This document shows positions 31,194 through 40,794 of a DNA stretch of 52,177 bases, in pieces; position 1 is the stretch's first letter, and the number at the start of each line of letters is the position of its first letter. The notes beneath the pieces are model-generated. The model made no database searches. It was not told where the DNA came from and was given only the letters and a program-made list of their open reading frames with translations. The translations under genes were made by a program, and so were the position numbers. The stretch comes from Bacillota bacterium. Its GTDB lineage: Bacteria; Bacillota; Clostridia; Oscillospirales; Oscillospiraceae. The stretch is from assembly GCA_029100605.1 (NCBI GenBank), contig JAQXPK010000112.1:1-52177 (forward strand), in the 5' to 3' direction.

Positions 31194-32609
31194 TCAGATG
31201 TTGATTTCCGCCTGGCTCCGGGCAACGCCGGAAATCAGGGGCTTCACCTTCTCCACATAGGCGTGGGTCTGCTCGGCGCAGCGTCCGGTGTAGCGCATGG
31301 GATCGAGAACGGCCTCCATCTCCTGCTTCGTCATGCCAAATTCCGGATGGGTTGCCAGGTCCGCCAAAAGATCCCAGCTTTCGCCGTTTTTCATCTTGGC
31401 GGTGGCGTCCATGGAACAGGTGCGAATGATTTCATGGAGCTGCTGCCGGTCGCCGCCCCGCTTGACACCCTCCATCATGAGGTTTTCCGTGGCGATAAAG
31501 GGCAGGTACTCCCGGACGGTCTTTTCCACGATTTTCTCGTTGACATGGAGGCCGTCGGTGACGTTCTGAGCCAGCCGCAAAATGGCGTCGGCGCAGAGGA
31601 AGCCCTCCGGCAGAGAGATGCGGCGGTTGGCGGAATCGTCCAGTGTCCGTTCCAGCCACTGGGTGGAAGAGGTCATGGGTGCGTTCATGGCGTCCGCCAT
31701 CAGGTAGCGGGACAGCGAGCAGATACGCTCTGAGCGCATGGGGTTGCGCTTGTAGGCCATGGCGGAGGAACCGATCTGGTTTTTCTCGAAGGGCTCTTCC
31801 ACCTGACGGTCGTGCTGCAGCAGGCGAATGTCGTTTGCCATGCGGTAGGCGCTCTGGGCAATGGCGGACAGGCAGTTGAGAATGCGGCTGTCCAGCTTCC
31901 GGGGATAGGTCTGACCGCACACATCAAAGCACTTGTCAAAGCCGAAATCCGCGCTGATCATCCGGTTCATCTCGTCAATTTTGGCGGTATCCCCGTCGAA
32001 CAGCTCCAGGAAGCTGGCTTCCGTGCCGGTGGTGCCCCGGCAGCCCAGGAACTTCATGTTGCTGATGACAAAGTCCAGCTCCTCCAGATCGGTGACAAAG
32101 TCCTGCATCCAGAGGGTGGCGCGCTTGCCCACGGTGACCAGCTGGGCGGGCTGATAGTGGGTATAACCCAGGGTGGGCATGGCTTTGTACTTCTCCGCGA
32201 ATTCAGAAAGATTGGCAATCACCTTAAGCAGCTCACCGCGAAGGTACTTCAGCCCGTCCCGGTAGAGAACGATGTCGGCGTTGTCGGTGACGTAACAGCT
32301 GGTGGCGCCCAGGTGAATGATACCGGCGGCGGAAGGCGCGGCCTTGCCGTAGGTGTACACATGAGCCATCACATCGTGGCGGACTTCCTTTTCCCGGGCG
32401 GCGGCACAGGCAAAGTCAATGTCCGAAATATGGGTTTCCAGCTCCTCCACCTGTTCCTGGGTCACAGGCAGCCCCAGGGCGTGCTCGGCTTTTGCCAGGG
32501 ACACCCACAGTCTGCGCCAGGTCTCGATGCGTTTCTGCTGGGAGAAAAGATTCAACATATATTCGGAGGCATAGCGGGAACTTAAGGGAGATTCATACTT
32601 GTCTGTCAT
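31194..32609 (-). CDS. purB: Adenylosuccinate lyase
   Basis: PurB releases fumarate from SAICAR and from adenylosuccinate. At 471 residues from the ATG at 32609 (AGGAGG 5 bases upstream). The fumarase/aspartase-superfamily signature reads GSSAMAYKRNPMRSE, and THYQPAQLVTVGKRA is also present. It sits directly after purA, so the two AMP-branch enzymes are adjacent. Confidence 0.96.
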   Translation of the reverse strand: MTDKYESPLSSRYASEYMLNLFSQQKRIETWRRLWVSLAKAEHALGLPVTQEQVEELETHISDIDFACAAAREKEVRHDVMAHVYTYGKAAPSAAGIIHLGATSCYVTDNADIVLYRDGLKYLRGELLKVIANLSEFAEKYKAMPTLGYTHYQPAQLVTVGKRATLWMQDFVTDLEELDFVISNMKFLGCRGTTGTEASFLELFDGDTAKIDEMNRMISADFGFDKCFDVCGQTYPRKLDSRILNCLSAIAQSAYRMANDIRLLQHDRQVEEPFEKNQIGSSAMAYKRNPMRSERICSLSRYLMADAMNAPMTSSTQWLERTLDDSANRRISLPEGFLCADAILRLAQNVTDGLHVNEKIVEKTVREYLPFIATENLMMEGVKRGGDRQQLHEIIRTCSMDATAKMKNGESWDLLADLATHPEFGMTKQEMEAVLDPMRYTGRCAEQTHAYVEKVKPLISGVARSQAEINI

Positions 32610-32622
32610 AACTGCCTCCTGA

Positions 32623-33897
32623 TCACCGAAGAATGATGCTGTCCCGCTCCGGGCCAACGGAAACGTAGCCGATGGGGCAGCCGATGTTCTTTTCGATATA
32701 TTCTACATAGTTCCGGGCGGCCTTGGGCAGATCTTCCCACCGGCGGACGCCGGAAATGTCGCACTTCCAGCCATCGAGGTACTCGATAACAGGCTTGGCG
32801 TCGTTCTGGAGCGTGGGGAACGGGAATTCGTCCGTCACTTCGCCGTTCAGAAGATAGTGGGTGCAGACGGGAATTTTGTCCAGGTAGCTCAGCACGTCCA
32901 GCTTGGTCAACGCGATGTTGGTCGCGGCCTGTACCTGAACACCGTAGCGGGTGGCAACCAGGTCGATGGGGCCGACCCGGCGGGGACGACCAGTCTTCGC
33001 GCCGTACTCAAAGCCAGCCTCCCGCAGCCTGTCCGCCTCGGGGCCGAACATCTCACAGACAAAGGGGCCTTCGCCCACGCAGGTGGAGTAGGCTTTTACC
33101 ACGCCGATCACCTCGTCGATCTTCGCCGTGGGCAGGCCGGAGCCCACCGGCGCGTAGGCCGCGATGGCATTGGAGGAGGTGGTGTAGGGATAAATGCCGT
33201 AATCCAGATCCCGAAGAGCGCCCAGCTGAGCCTCAAAGAGGATCCGCTTCCCTTCCGCCTGAGCCTTGCGCAGGAACACGCCGGTGTCACAGATGAAGGG
33301 CTTGATTTTTTCGCAGTATTCATCCATCCATGCCTTCAGCTGCTCCATGGTCACTCTCTGCGCGCCGTAGACCCCGGTGAGAGTGAGATTTTTCCACTCC
33401 AGCAGATCCTGAAGGTGCTCATACAGGTGCTCCGAGTGCAGGAGTTCTCCCGCGAGAATGGTTTTTTTCTGATATTTATCGGAGTAAAACGGCGCGATGC
33501 CCTGCTTGGTGGAGCCGTACTTCTTATCCTTCAGCCGCGCCTCTTCCAGACCGTCCAGCAGACGGTGCCAGGGCAGCAGCAGCGACGCCCGGTCGCTGAT
33601 CCTCAGATTCTCCGGGGTAATGGGTACGCCCTTGCCGGATACGTCCTGAATTTCGTTCCACAGATTCTCCGGATCCAGAGCCACGCCATTGCCCAGAATA
33701 TTCACAACGCCTTTCCGGAAAATGCCGGAGGGCAGCAGATGCAGAGCGAACTTCCCGTGCTCGTTTACGACGGTATGTCCGGCATTGCCGCCGCCCTGGT
33801 AGCGGATGACAACATCAAAATCCTCGGTCAGCAAATCGACCATACGGCCCTTGCCCTCATCGCCCCAGTTAATGCCAACAATCGCGGTGTTTGCCAT
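32623..33897 (-). CDS. purA: Adenylosuccinate synthetase
   Basis: PurA adds aspartate to IMP using GTP. At 424 residues it shows GINWGDEGKGRMVDLL at the N-terminus, GNAGHTVV, and TGRPRRVGPIDLVATRYGV in the IMP-binding region. CGGAGGAAA precedes the ATG. A 128-base gap separates it from purC; it holds a modest CTCTGA / TCAGAG stem but no clear terminator or promoter. Confidence 0.96.
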   Translation of the reverse strand: MANTAIVGINWGDEGKGRMVDLLTEDFDVVIRYQGGGNAGHTVVNEHGKFALHLLPSGIFRKGVVNILGNGVALDPENLWNEIQDVSGKGVPITPENLRISDRASLLLPWHRLLDGLEEARLKDKKYGSTKQGIAPFYSDKYQKKTILAGELLHSEHLYEHLQDLLEWKNLTLTGVYGAQRVTMEQLKAWMDEYCEKIKPFICDTGVFLRKAQAEGKRILFEAQLGALRDLDYGIYPYTTSSNAIAAYAPVGSGLPTAKIDEVIGVVKAYSTCVGEGPFVCEMFGPEADRLREAGFEYGAKTGRPRRVGPIDLVATRYGVQVQAATNIALTKLDVLSYLDKIPVCTHYLLNGEVTDEFPFPTLQNDAKPVIEYLDGWKCDISGVRRWEDLPKAARNYVEYIEKNIGCPIGYVSVGPERDSIILR

Positions 33898-34025
33898 TTG
33901 GATTTCCTCCGATTCCAGTATTTTGGGAAGCTCTGAGGCAGATGGCTGCTTCAGAGATTCCGTTGATAGCCTCTGACACGCGTTTGCAGGGCGAAGGGGT
34001 TGGCTCCGTCCTGCAATGGGTCACA

Positions 34026-34742
34026 TTATTTGAGATGCGCTTCCAGCCGCTTCATGATTTCGGCGTAGGCTTCCTCCACGCCGCCCAGATCCCGGCGGAA
34101 ACGATCCTTGTCCAGCTTCTCGTGGGTCTTGCTATCCCACAGGCGGCTGGTGTCGGGGCTGATCTCGTCGGCCAGGACGATGGTGCCGTCGGACAGGCGT
34201 CCGAACTCCAGCTTAAAGTCCACCAGAGTGACGCCGCAGGTCAGCCAGAACGCCTTCAGGGCGTCGTTAATCCGGAAGGAATAGTCCTCAATGGTCTTGA
34301 TTTCCTCGGGAGTTGCCAGCTTCAGCGCCAGAGCGTGATAGGTATTGAGCAGCGGATCGCCCAGAGCGTCGTTTTTATAGGAAAACTCAATGGTGGGCTG
34401 GTCAAAGACCACACCCTCCTCCACACCATAGTGCTTGGAGAAGGAACCGGCAGCAATGTTGCGGACAATGACCTCCAGAGGAACAATGGAAACCTTCTTT
34501 ACCAGGGTCTCCCGATCGGACAGCTCCTTGACGAAGTGGGTGGGAATCCCCTGCTTCTCCAGATACGCCATCAGCCGGTTGCTCATCTGGTTGTTGATAA
34601 CGCCCTTGCCCGCAATGGTGCCCTTCTTCAGGCCGTTAAAAGCGGTGGCATCGTCCTTGTAATCCACAATCAGAAGTTCGGGATCGTCCGTGGCAAAAAC
34701 CTTCTTCGCCTTGCCTTCATACAGCTGCTGCAGTTTTTCCAT
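34026..34742 (-). CDS. purC: SAICAR synthetase
   Basis: PurC couples CAIR with aspartate in purine synthesis. At 238 residues from ATG 34742, matching the short bacterial form starting MEKLQQLYEGKAKKV, with GGAGGTTAACAAA directly upstream. The frame is open 47 codons further, but that stretch covers the leader and a repeat copy, so it is not coding. EISPDTSRLWD is the conserved C-terminal motif. Confidence 0.95.
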   Translation of the reverse strand: MEKLQQLYEGKAKKVFATDDPELLIVDYKDDATAFNGLKKGTIAGKGVINNQMSNRLMAYLEKQGIPTHFVKELSDRETLVKKVSIVPLEVIVRNIAAGSFSKHYGVEEGVVFDQPTIEFSYKNDALGDPLLNTYHALALKLATPEEIKTIEDYSFRINDALKAFWLTCGVTLVDFKLEFGRLSDGTIVLADEISPDTSRLWDSKTHEKLDKDRFRRDLGGVEEAYAEIMKRLEAHLK

Positions 34743-34972
34743 TTTGTTAACCTCCATATGTGTATTCATTTCTAAGGCAACACCGCACAATGGGAGCTGC
34801 CCTAACAGGCTTCCGCATACCCGGGGACGGAACCGTGCCATCCCATACTTTTTTAGAATACCACAATATGAGGCCAAACGCAATGATAAAATCCACCATA
34901 TATTCCGTTTTGGAAGGTCAAAATCCGGTGTTATCCGCCAAAAAGCCCAGGCGCGAAGGGTGTCGAAGCAGG
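34743..34972 (-). promoter_or_regulatory. purC leader with repeat fragment and weak promoter
   Basis: This 230-base gap holds no gene. A possible promoter on the minus strand is TATTCT (34855-34860) with TTGCGT (34878-34883) at 17-base spacing, which is poor at -35. Downstream of it lies a copy of the palindromic repeat arm (34768-34796). No purine or PRPP aptamer pattern is recognisable, and no clean terminator for asnB is seen. Confidence 0.35.
34768..34796. repeat. Solo copy of the MITE-like repeat arm
   Basis: Twenty bases (34776-34795) are identical to the reverse complement of 3272-3291. The identity extends to 28 of 29 positions when the flank down to 34768 is included. No matching inverted arm is found in the next 200 bases, so it is a fragment or a decayed copy. 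It lies in the purC 5' leader. Confidence 0.6.
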
Positions 34973-36553
34973 TTACTTTCCGCTGTCGCCGTAATTGGAC
35001 AGCACTCGGGCGGAGGGATCGTTGACGTTGCAGCCCTCCCAGGACTTGTTGGGCATCCAGAAGTCCACGATCATCTGACTCTGGCCCGGATAGTATTTCT
35101 CGAAAATCTCCCGGTACAGCAGAGATTCCTTGGTAAACGGCTGGGCATGGGTATACTTTGCCCGTTTTTCTTCAAATTCTTCCTGGGTGTAGCAGGTTTC
35201 AGCGTATTCCTTGAGATAGTCCACCATGGAATGACCCACGGCGTCGGAAAAGGCCGCTTTCTCCCGCCAGAGAATGTCGTGGGGCAGATAGTCACCGTCC
35301 TCAAACGCATGGCGCAGCAGATACTTGCCCTTGTTGTATTTGTTCAGCTTCATCTCCGGATTGATTGCCATGACATACTTCACAAAGTCCAAATCGCCGA
35401 AGGGCACCCGGGCTTCCAGAGAATTGACGCTGATGCACCGGTCTGCCCGGAGCACATCGTACATATGCAGCTCCCGAATCCGCTTCTGGGCCTCCTCCTG
35501 GAAGGCCTGGGCGGAGGGGGCAAAATCGGTATACTTATAGCCAAACAGCTCGTCGGAGATTTCACCGGTAAGCAGCACCCGGATGTCGGTTGTCTCGTGA
35601 ATGGCCTTGCACACCAGATACATACCGATGCTGGCGCGGATGGTGGTAATGTCGAAGGTTCCCAGCAGCTCCACAACAGGTTCCAGCGCCGCGAGAACAT
35701 CCTCCTTGGAAATGATGACCTCAGTGTGGTCGCTGCCAATGTAATCGGCAACCTGTTTGGCGTACTTCAGGTCGATGGCGTCCTCGCTCATGCCGATGGC
35801 AAAGGTACGGATGGGTTTCTGGCTCTCCCGGGCGGCGATTGCGCACACCAGGGAGGAATCCAGGCCGCCGCTGAGGAGGAAACCAACCTTGGCATCGGCG
35901 ACCAGGCGTTTTCTCACGCCGGCAACCAGCTTGTCATGAATGTTCCGGCAAACAGTCTCCAGATCGTCGGGAAGCACGTGATCCACGGCGGCAATATCGC
36001 AGTAGCAGACGAATTTCCCGTCGCAGTAGTAGTGTCCGGGAGGAAACGGCAGGATCTTATCTGCCAGACCCACCAGATTCTTCGGTTCACTGGCAAACAG
36101 GATCGTACCGTTTTCATCGTAGCCATAGTATAGTGGGCGTATGCCGATGGGGTCTCTCGCCGCGATGAATTTGTCCTGCCGCGCGTCGTACAGGATACAG
36201 GCGAATTCCGCGTCCAGCTTGGCGAACATATCCACACCGTACTTTTCGTACATGGGCAGAAGAACCTCACAGTCGGATTCGCTGTAGAAGGTGTAGTCCT
36301 TGGACAGTTCCGCCTTGATTTTTTCAAAGCCGTAGATTTCGCCGTTGCAGACCACCCAGCTGCCGTTCAGACCGAAGGGCTGCATACCGGTGGGGTTTAA
36401 GCCCATAATGGACAGTCGGTGAAAGCCCAGAAGGCCCTGACCGGCATCCACAACGCGGGTATCGTCAGGGCCGCGGGAAATTGTTCTGGCAAAGCCTTCC
36501 TGAAATGCCTTCAGCTTCGTGGGCTTGCCGCAGTAACCGATAATGGAACACAT
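34973..36553 (-). CDS. asnB: Asparagine synthase (glutamine-hydrolysing)
   Basis: AsnB makes asparagine from aspartate with glutamine amide nitrogen. At 526 residues from the ATG at 36553 (GAGGAGG upstream). Met-Cys2 gives the Ntn nucleophile in MCSIIGYCG, and the synthetase PP-loop is LLSGGLDSSLVCAIA. Start codons further upstream would bury the required N-terminal Cys. It follows the amt-PII gene in the glutamine block and precedes purC. Confidence 0.95.
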   Translation of the reverse strand: MCSIIGYCGKPTKLKAFQEGFARTISRGPDDTRVVDAGQGLLGFHRLSIMGLNPTGMQPFGLNGSWVVCNGEIYGFEKIKAELSKDYTFYSESDCEVLLPMYEKYGVDMFAKLDAEFACILYDARQDKFIAARDPIGIRPLYYGYDENGTILFASEPKNLVGLADKILPFPPGHYYCDGKFVCYCDIAAVDHVLPDDLETVCRNIHDKLVAGVRKRLVADAKVGFLLSGGLDSSLVCAIAARESQKPIRTFAIGMSEDAIDLKYAKQVADYIGSDHTEVIISKEDVLAALEPVVELLGTFDITTIRASIGMYLVCKAIHETTDIRVLLTGEISDELFGYKYTDFAPSAQAFQEEAQKRIRELHMYDVLRADRCISVNSLEARVPFGDLDFVKYVMAINPEMKLNKYNKGKYLLRHAFEDGDYLPHDILWREKAAFSDAVGHSMVDYLKEYAETCYTQEEFEEKRAKYTHAQPFTKESLLYREIFEKYYPGQSQMIVDFWMPNKSWEGCNVNDPSARVLSNYGDSGK

Positions 36554-36579
36554 GGGGGTATCCTCCTCAAACAACCCGT

Positions 36580-36603
36580 GGGAGAGCCGCAAGCGGCTCT
36601 CCC
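36580..36603. other. Perfect palindromic hairpin between amt and asnB
   Basis: GGGAGAGCCGC (36580-36590) and its exact complement (36593-36603) are separated by two bases. No U-run follows on either strand, so it is not a standard terminator. It could be an RNA stability or processing element between the two cotranscribed genes. Confidence 0.55.
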
Positions 36604-36626
36604 GTGGATTTACTTTCTATCTTGTT

Positions 36627-38339
36627 TTACTCAACGTCCTGCAGAGCGTCGTAGCCTTCCTCGCCGGTACGAACCTTGACTACGTTCTCCACATCGCAGA
36701 CGAAGATCTTGCCGTCGCCGATATGCCCGGTGTAGAGCACCTTCTTGGCAGTCTCGATGACCGTACGGACAGGGACTTTGCTGACCACAATGTCAACCTG
36801 AACCTTAGGCAGCAGGTTGGTCTCCACCTGAACGCCCCGGTAGTATTCCGGTTTGCCCTTCTGGATACCGCAGCCAAGGACATGGGAGACGGTCATGCCG
36901 GTGATGCCGATGGAGGTCATAGCGTTCTTCAGATTCTCCAGGCGGGATTCCTTGCAGACGATCTCCACCTTGGTGAACTTGGGCGCGCCCTCCTCCCGGA
37001 AATCGGGAACCTTCTTTACGGGCACCGCCTCGGCAGCAGGCACATCTCCGGTGACGACAACAGGCTCGTCGTCGGCGCAAACCGTGTCGGGCATCATGGA
37101 GAAGCCAGCGTAAGCAGTGAGCAGACCATGCTCGGTCACATCCAGGCCGGTCACTTCTTCCTCGGCGCTGACACGCAGGCCGATGGTCTTTTTAATAATG
37201 GTGAACACGATGGTGATAATCACAGCCACATAGGCAGCCACAGAAATAACGCCCAGCAGCTGAATAAGCAGCATATGGACGCCGCCGCCATAGAACAGAC
37301 CCTTTTCTGTGGACACGCCGGTGGCGAACAAACCGGTGAGAATGGTGCCCAGGGCACCGCACACGCCGTGAACGGAAACCGCGCCAACGGGATCATCGAT
37401 CTTGGCGACCTTGTCGAAGAACTCGACGGAGAGCACCACAACGATGCCGAAAATCGCGCCCATGATTGCGGCACCTACAGGAGATACCGCGTCGCAGCCG
37501 GCGGTGATGCCCACCAGGCCCGCCAGAGCCGCGTTATAGGTCATGGAGACATCGGGCTTGCCATAGCGGATCCAGGTAAAGATCAGGGTTACGCAGCAGG
37601 CAACCGCCGCCGCCAGGTTGGTGTTGAAGAAAATCAGGCCGGCGCTGGTCAGCGCGTCGTCGGAATCCATTGCCACGGTGGAGCAGCCGTTGAAGCCGAA
37701 CCAGCAGAACCAGAGGATGAACACGCCCAGGGCGGCCGCCGTGATGTTGTGACCCAGAATGGCCTTGGGCTTGCCCTCCTTATCGTACTTGCCGATCCGG
37801 GGGCCAAGCATTGCCGCGCCAATACAGGCACACACGCCGCCGACCATATGGACAGCCGTGGAACCGGCGAAATCATGGAAGCCCAGCTGGCTCAGCCAGC
37901 CGCCGCCCCAGATCCAGTGGCCGGAAATGGGATAGATGAACAGAGAAATACAGGCGGAGTAGATGCAGTAAGCGCTGAACTTGGTGCGCTCCGCCATGGA
38001 GCCGGAGACAATGGTTGCCGCAGTGGCACAGAACACGGTCTGGAAAATGGCAAACGCCCACAGGGGAACGCCCGAGGGGAGCACGGAGCTATAATCCCTG
38101 GAAATACCGGGATCCAGCCAGCCCAGAATCGCGTTTCCGGCGCCGAACATAATGCCGAAGCCGAACAGCCAGAAGCAGGGAGTGCCGATGCAGAAGTCCA
38201 TCAGGTTTTTCATGAGGATATTGCCGGTGTTCTTTGCTCGGGTGAAGCCCGCTTCGCACAGGGAGAAACCTGCCTGCATGAAGAAAACCAGCGCTGCGCC
38301 CAAAAGTACCCAGATGGTGTTAACAGAACTCAGTGTCAT
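36627..38339 (-). CDS. amt: Ammonium transporter fused to a PII signalling domain
   Basis: A 570-residue protein. Residues 1-410 form an Amt channel with eleven hydrophobic spans and the twin-His pair His164 (STAVHMVGG) and His324 (AVSVHGVCG). A linker (about 411-452) leads to a complete PII domain (454-570), recognised by MTSIGITGMTVSHVLGCG, LLPKVQVDIVV, IGDGKIFVCDV and VRTGEE. Free-standing PII normally plugs the channel in response to 2-oxoglutarate and ATP/ADP; here it is tethered. In the T-loop, Val505 occupies the position of the uridylylated Tyr51 of E. coli GlnB. The gene lies between glnN and asnB. Confidence 0.93.
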   Translation of the reverse strand: MTLSSVNTIWVLLGAALVFFMQAGFSLCEAGFTRAKNTGNILMKNLMDFCIGTPCFWLFGFGIMFGAGNAILGWLDPGISRDYSSVLPSGVPLWAFAIFQTVFCATAATIVSGSMAERTKFSAYCIYSACISLFIYPISGHWIWGGGWLSQLGFHDFAGSTAVHMVGGVCACIGAAMLGPRIGKYDKEGKPKAILGHNITAAALGVFILWFCWFGFNGCSTVAMDSDDALTSAGLIFFNTNLAAAVACCVTLIFTWIRYGKPDVSMTYNAALAGLVGITAGCDAVSPVGAAIMGAIFGIVVVLSVEFFDKVAKIDDPVGAVSVHGVCGALGTILTGLFATGVSTEKGLFYGGGVHMLLIQLLGVISVAAYVAVIITIVFTIIKKTIGLRVSAEEEVTGLDVTEHGLLTAYAGFSMMPDTVCADDEPVVVTGDVPAAEAVPVKKVPDFREEGAPKFTKVEIVCKESRLENLKNAMTSIGITGMTVSHVLGCGIQKGKPEYYRGVQVETNLLPKVQVDIVVSKVPVRTVIETAKKVLYTGHIGDGKIFVCDVENVVKVRTGEEGYDALQDVE

Positions 38340-38400
38340 AATGGTTACCTCCTCATTCTCTCAAAAATAGTGTTTCCGATCTATCTCCTCACAACTGTCA

Positions 38401-38447
38401 TCGGGAGGGATGGTCAGTCCCTCCCGACCGGCCGGACTGTTCCGGCC
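38401..38447. other. Two strong hairpins between glnN and amt
   Basis: TCGGGAGGGA (38401-38410) pairs with 38418-38427, loop 7. GGCCGGA (38430-38436) pairs with 38441-38447, loop 4. Neither is followed by U-runs on either strand. They occupy most of the 130-base gap and probably act on mRNA stability, processing or partial termination between glnN and amt. Confidence 0.55.
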
Positions 38448-38469
38448 ATTGGCAGCTATGGTAGGGAGC

Positions 38470-40566
38470 TTACTTCACGCTGAACAGCAGATCGCCGTAG
38501 GTGGGGAAGGGCCAATACTCGGAAGAGGTCTGGGTCTCAGCCTCGTCGGCTACGGCACGCAGAGCCGCCATCTTACCGAGGATCGTATCCCGGATGGCGC
38601 AGGACTCTTCCTTGATGTCGGTGTAGTTCTTCAGTTCCAGAACAGCGGCTTCCAGCTCATCGGTCTTAATGGCAATCTGGTCGGTCAGGCCAGACAGCTT
38701 GGTCAGAAGGCCGGTTTCATAACCGCAGGCAAGCTCAGGGGCAACCGCTTTCTTGGAGGCAATGGAGGATGCCAGATCGGCGGTATAGCCTTCCACGGCG
38801 GGGAGAATCTGCTTTCTCGCCATATCCACCATGGTGTTGGCCTCGATGATAACCGTCTTGCAGTAGTTCTCCAGCATGATCTCGCAGCGGGACTGAAGCT
38901 CGGAGACGGAGAAGATCTTGTGAGAAGTCAGCAGATCCACATTCTTCTTGTCCAGCAGATGGGGCATACAGTCGGGAGTGGTAGGATAGTTGCACAGACC
39001 CCGAACCTCGGTGGCCTCCTTGATCCAGGCAGCGTCGTAGCCGTTGCCGTTGAAGAGGATGCGCTTGTGATCCTTGATGGTCTTCTGGATCATCTCGTGC
39101 AGAGCGGTCTCAAAATCCTCTGCGCCCTCCAGACGATCGGCGTAGACCTTCAGAGACTCGGCGACGGCAGCGTTGAGCATGATGTTGGCGCAGGCGATGG
39201 AATCGGAAGAGCCGACCATACGGAACTCGAACTTATTGCCGGTGAACGCGAAGGGAGACGTACGGTTCCGATCGGTGGTGTCTCTGGGGAACCGAGGCAG
39301 AACATCCACGCCCAGCTTCATGGTGGTCTTCTCGGCGGCGCTGTAGGGAGTGTCGTTCTCGATGGCTTCCAGAACGCCCATCAGCTCATCACCCAGGAAG
39401 ATGGAAATCACAGCGGGAGGCGCTTCATTGGCGCCCAGACGATGGTCGTTGCCGGCGGTGGCTACGCTCAGACGGAGCAGATCCTGATAGTCGTCCACGG
39501 CCTTGATGACCGCGCAGAGGAACAGCAGGAACTGGGCGTTTTCGTAGGGGGTTTCACCGGGAGACAGCAGATTCACGCCGGTATCGGTAGCCATGGACCA
39601 GTTGTTGTGCTTGCCGGAGCCGTTGACGCCGGCGAAGGGCTTTTCATGTAACAGGCACACCAGGCCGTGCTTCGCGGCGACCTTCTGCATGATCTCCATA
39701 GTCAGCTGATTGTGGTCGGTGGCGATGTTGGTGGTGGTGTAAATGGGCGCCAGCTCGTGCTGGGCGGGAGCCACTTCGTTGTGCTCGGTCTTTGCGAGGA
39801 TGCCCAGCTTCCACAGCTCCTTGTTCAGGTCCTCCATGAACGCGGCTACCCGGGGCTTGATAACGCCGAAGTAATGGTCGTCCATCTCCTGCCCCTTGGG
39901 AGACTTGGCACCGAACAGGGTGCGTCCGGTGTAGACCAGATCCTTGCGTTTCTCGTACATCTCCTTATCTATCAGGAAATATTCCTGCTCGGGGCCGACG
40001 GAGGTGCGGACGCACTTGACATCGGTATTGCCGAAGAGCCGAAGGATCCGCAGAGCCTGACGGTTCAGTGCCTCCATGGAGCGCAGCAGCGGAGTTTTCT
40101 TATCCAGCGCCTCGCCGCCGTAAGAGCAGAACGCGGTGGGAATGCACAGGGTCTTGCCCTTGATAAACGCATAAGAAGTGGGATCCCAGGCGGTATAGCC
40201 CCGAGCCTCAAAGGTGGCGCGCAGGCCGCCGGAGGGGAAAGAGCTGGCGTCGGGCTCGCCCTTGATCAGTTCCTTGCCGGAGAAATCCATGATCACGCCG
40301 CCGTCGGGAGCAGGAGAAATGAAGCTGTCGTGCTTCTCTGCGGTGACGCCGGTCAGCGGCTGGAACCAGTGGGTGTAATGGGTGGCGCCGTGGGCAACGG
40401 CCCAGTCCTTCATTGCGGAGGCAACCGCGTTGGCGACGGAAGCGTCCAGCTTTGCGCCCTCATCGATGGTCTTGCGCAGGGACGCGTACACGTCCGCTGA
40501 CAGATTGGCCTTCATCACCCGGTCATCGAATACCAGGCAGCCGAAATAATCAGAAACAGTTTCCAT
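38470..40566 (-). CDS. glnN: Type III glutamine synthetase
   Basis: GSIII condenses ammonium and glutamate to glutamine as a large dodecamer. At 698 residues from ATG 40566 it is of family length, with AAAGGAG upstream. Recognisable strings are [44 protein letters not shown] and [15 protein letters not shown]. The frame is open 134 codons further upstream, but those cover promoter and attenuator and are not coding. It is the first gene of the minus-strand glutamine block and is divergent from glnA. Confidence 0.95.
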   Translation of the reverse strand: METVSDYFGCLVFDDRVMKANLSADVYASLRKTIDEGAKLDASVANAVASAMKDWAVAHGATHYTHWFQPLTGVTAEKHDSFISPAPDGGVIMDFSGKELIKGEPDASSFPSGGLRATFEARGYTAWDPTSYAFIKGKTLCIPTAFCSYGGEALDKKTPLLRSMEALNRQALRILRLFGNTDVKCVRTSVGPEQEYFLIDKEMYEKRKDLVYTGRTLFGAKSPKGQEMDDHYFGVIKPRVAAFMEDLNKELWKLGILAKTEHNEVAPAQHELAPIYTTTNIATDHNQLTMEIMQKVAAKHGLVCLLHEKPFAGVNGSGKHNNWSMATDTGVNLLSPGETPYENAQFLLFLCAVIKAVDDYQDLLRLSVATAGNDHRLGANEAPPAVISIFLGDELMGVLEAIENDTPYSAAEKTTMKLGVDVLPRFPRDTTDRNRTSPFAFTGNKFEFRMVGSSDSIACANIMLNAAVAESLKVYADRLEGAEDFETALHEMIQKTIKDHKRILFNGNGYDAAWIKEATEVRGLCNYPTTPDCMPHLLDKKNVDLLTSHKIFSVSELQSRCEIMLENYCKTVIIEANTMVDMARKQILPAVEGYTADLASSIASKKAVAPELACGYETGLLTKLSGLTDQIAIKTDELEAAVLELKNYTDIKEESCAIRDTILGKMAALRAVADEAETQTSSEYWPFPTYGDLLFSVK

Positions 40567-40628
40567 AGCAAACGCTCCTTTTTGAAATTGGTCAATCCGG
40601 GTGAAGCTCATCCGAACCGCCGGAAAAT

Positions 40629-40678
40629 AAAAAAGCGGCAAGGACGCTGATGAGCATTCACTCGGAGACGTCCTTGCC
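40629..40678 (-). terminator. Attenuator-like terminator in the glnN leader
   Basis: GGCAAGGACG (on the minus strand 40669-40678) pairs perfectly with 40637-40646 around a 22-base interior, and UUUUUU follows at 40629-40634. It begins only a few bases after the predicted start site and about 60 bases before the glnN ATG, so it would abort transcription unless antiterminated. The interior could form a small inner stem GAG / CUC. I could not identify the paired hexaloops that classical ANTAR targets show. Confidence 0.7.
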
Positions 40679-40690
40679 TTCACGCTGAGC

Positions 40691-40719
40691 ATTTTACACC
40701 ATGATTTCCCATTTGTCAA
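40691..40719 (-). promoter_or_regulatory. Consensus sigma-A promoter of glnN
   Basis: TTGACA (40714-40719) and TAAAAT (40691-40696) stand 17 bases apart on the minus strand. The predicted start is near 40684, just upstream of the attenuator hairpin. Confidence 0.85.
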
Positions 40720-40756
40720 CACCCTGCACAAAAAAAGTTTTTTGCCTTTGGGTAGA

Positions 40757-40785
40757 TTGACAAGGCGTGATAAAAGGAATATAAT
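40757..40785 (+). promoter_or_regulatory. Perfect consensus sigma-A promoter of glnA
   Basis: TTGACA (40757-40762) and TATAAT (40780-40785) are exactly consensus at 17-base spacing. The predicted start is near 40792. An unregulated promoter of this strength would be very active, so control is expected after initiation; the hairpin immediately downstream fits that. Confidence 0.88.
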
Positions 40786-40794
40786 ACCATCAGG

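Noticed and set aside
34743-34883. N-terminal extension of PurC by 47 residues
   Set aside because: The extension covers the repeat copy and a possible promoter, does not resemble PurC, and GGAGG lies just before the ATG at 34742.
34743-34972. Purine or PRPP riboswitch ahead of purC
   Set aside because: No aptamer core pattern or paired terminator was found. The striking sequence there is the repeat arm shared with 3272-3291.
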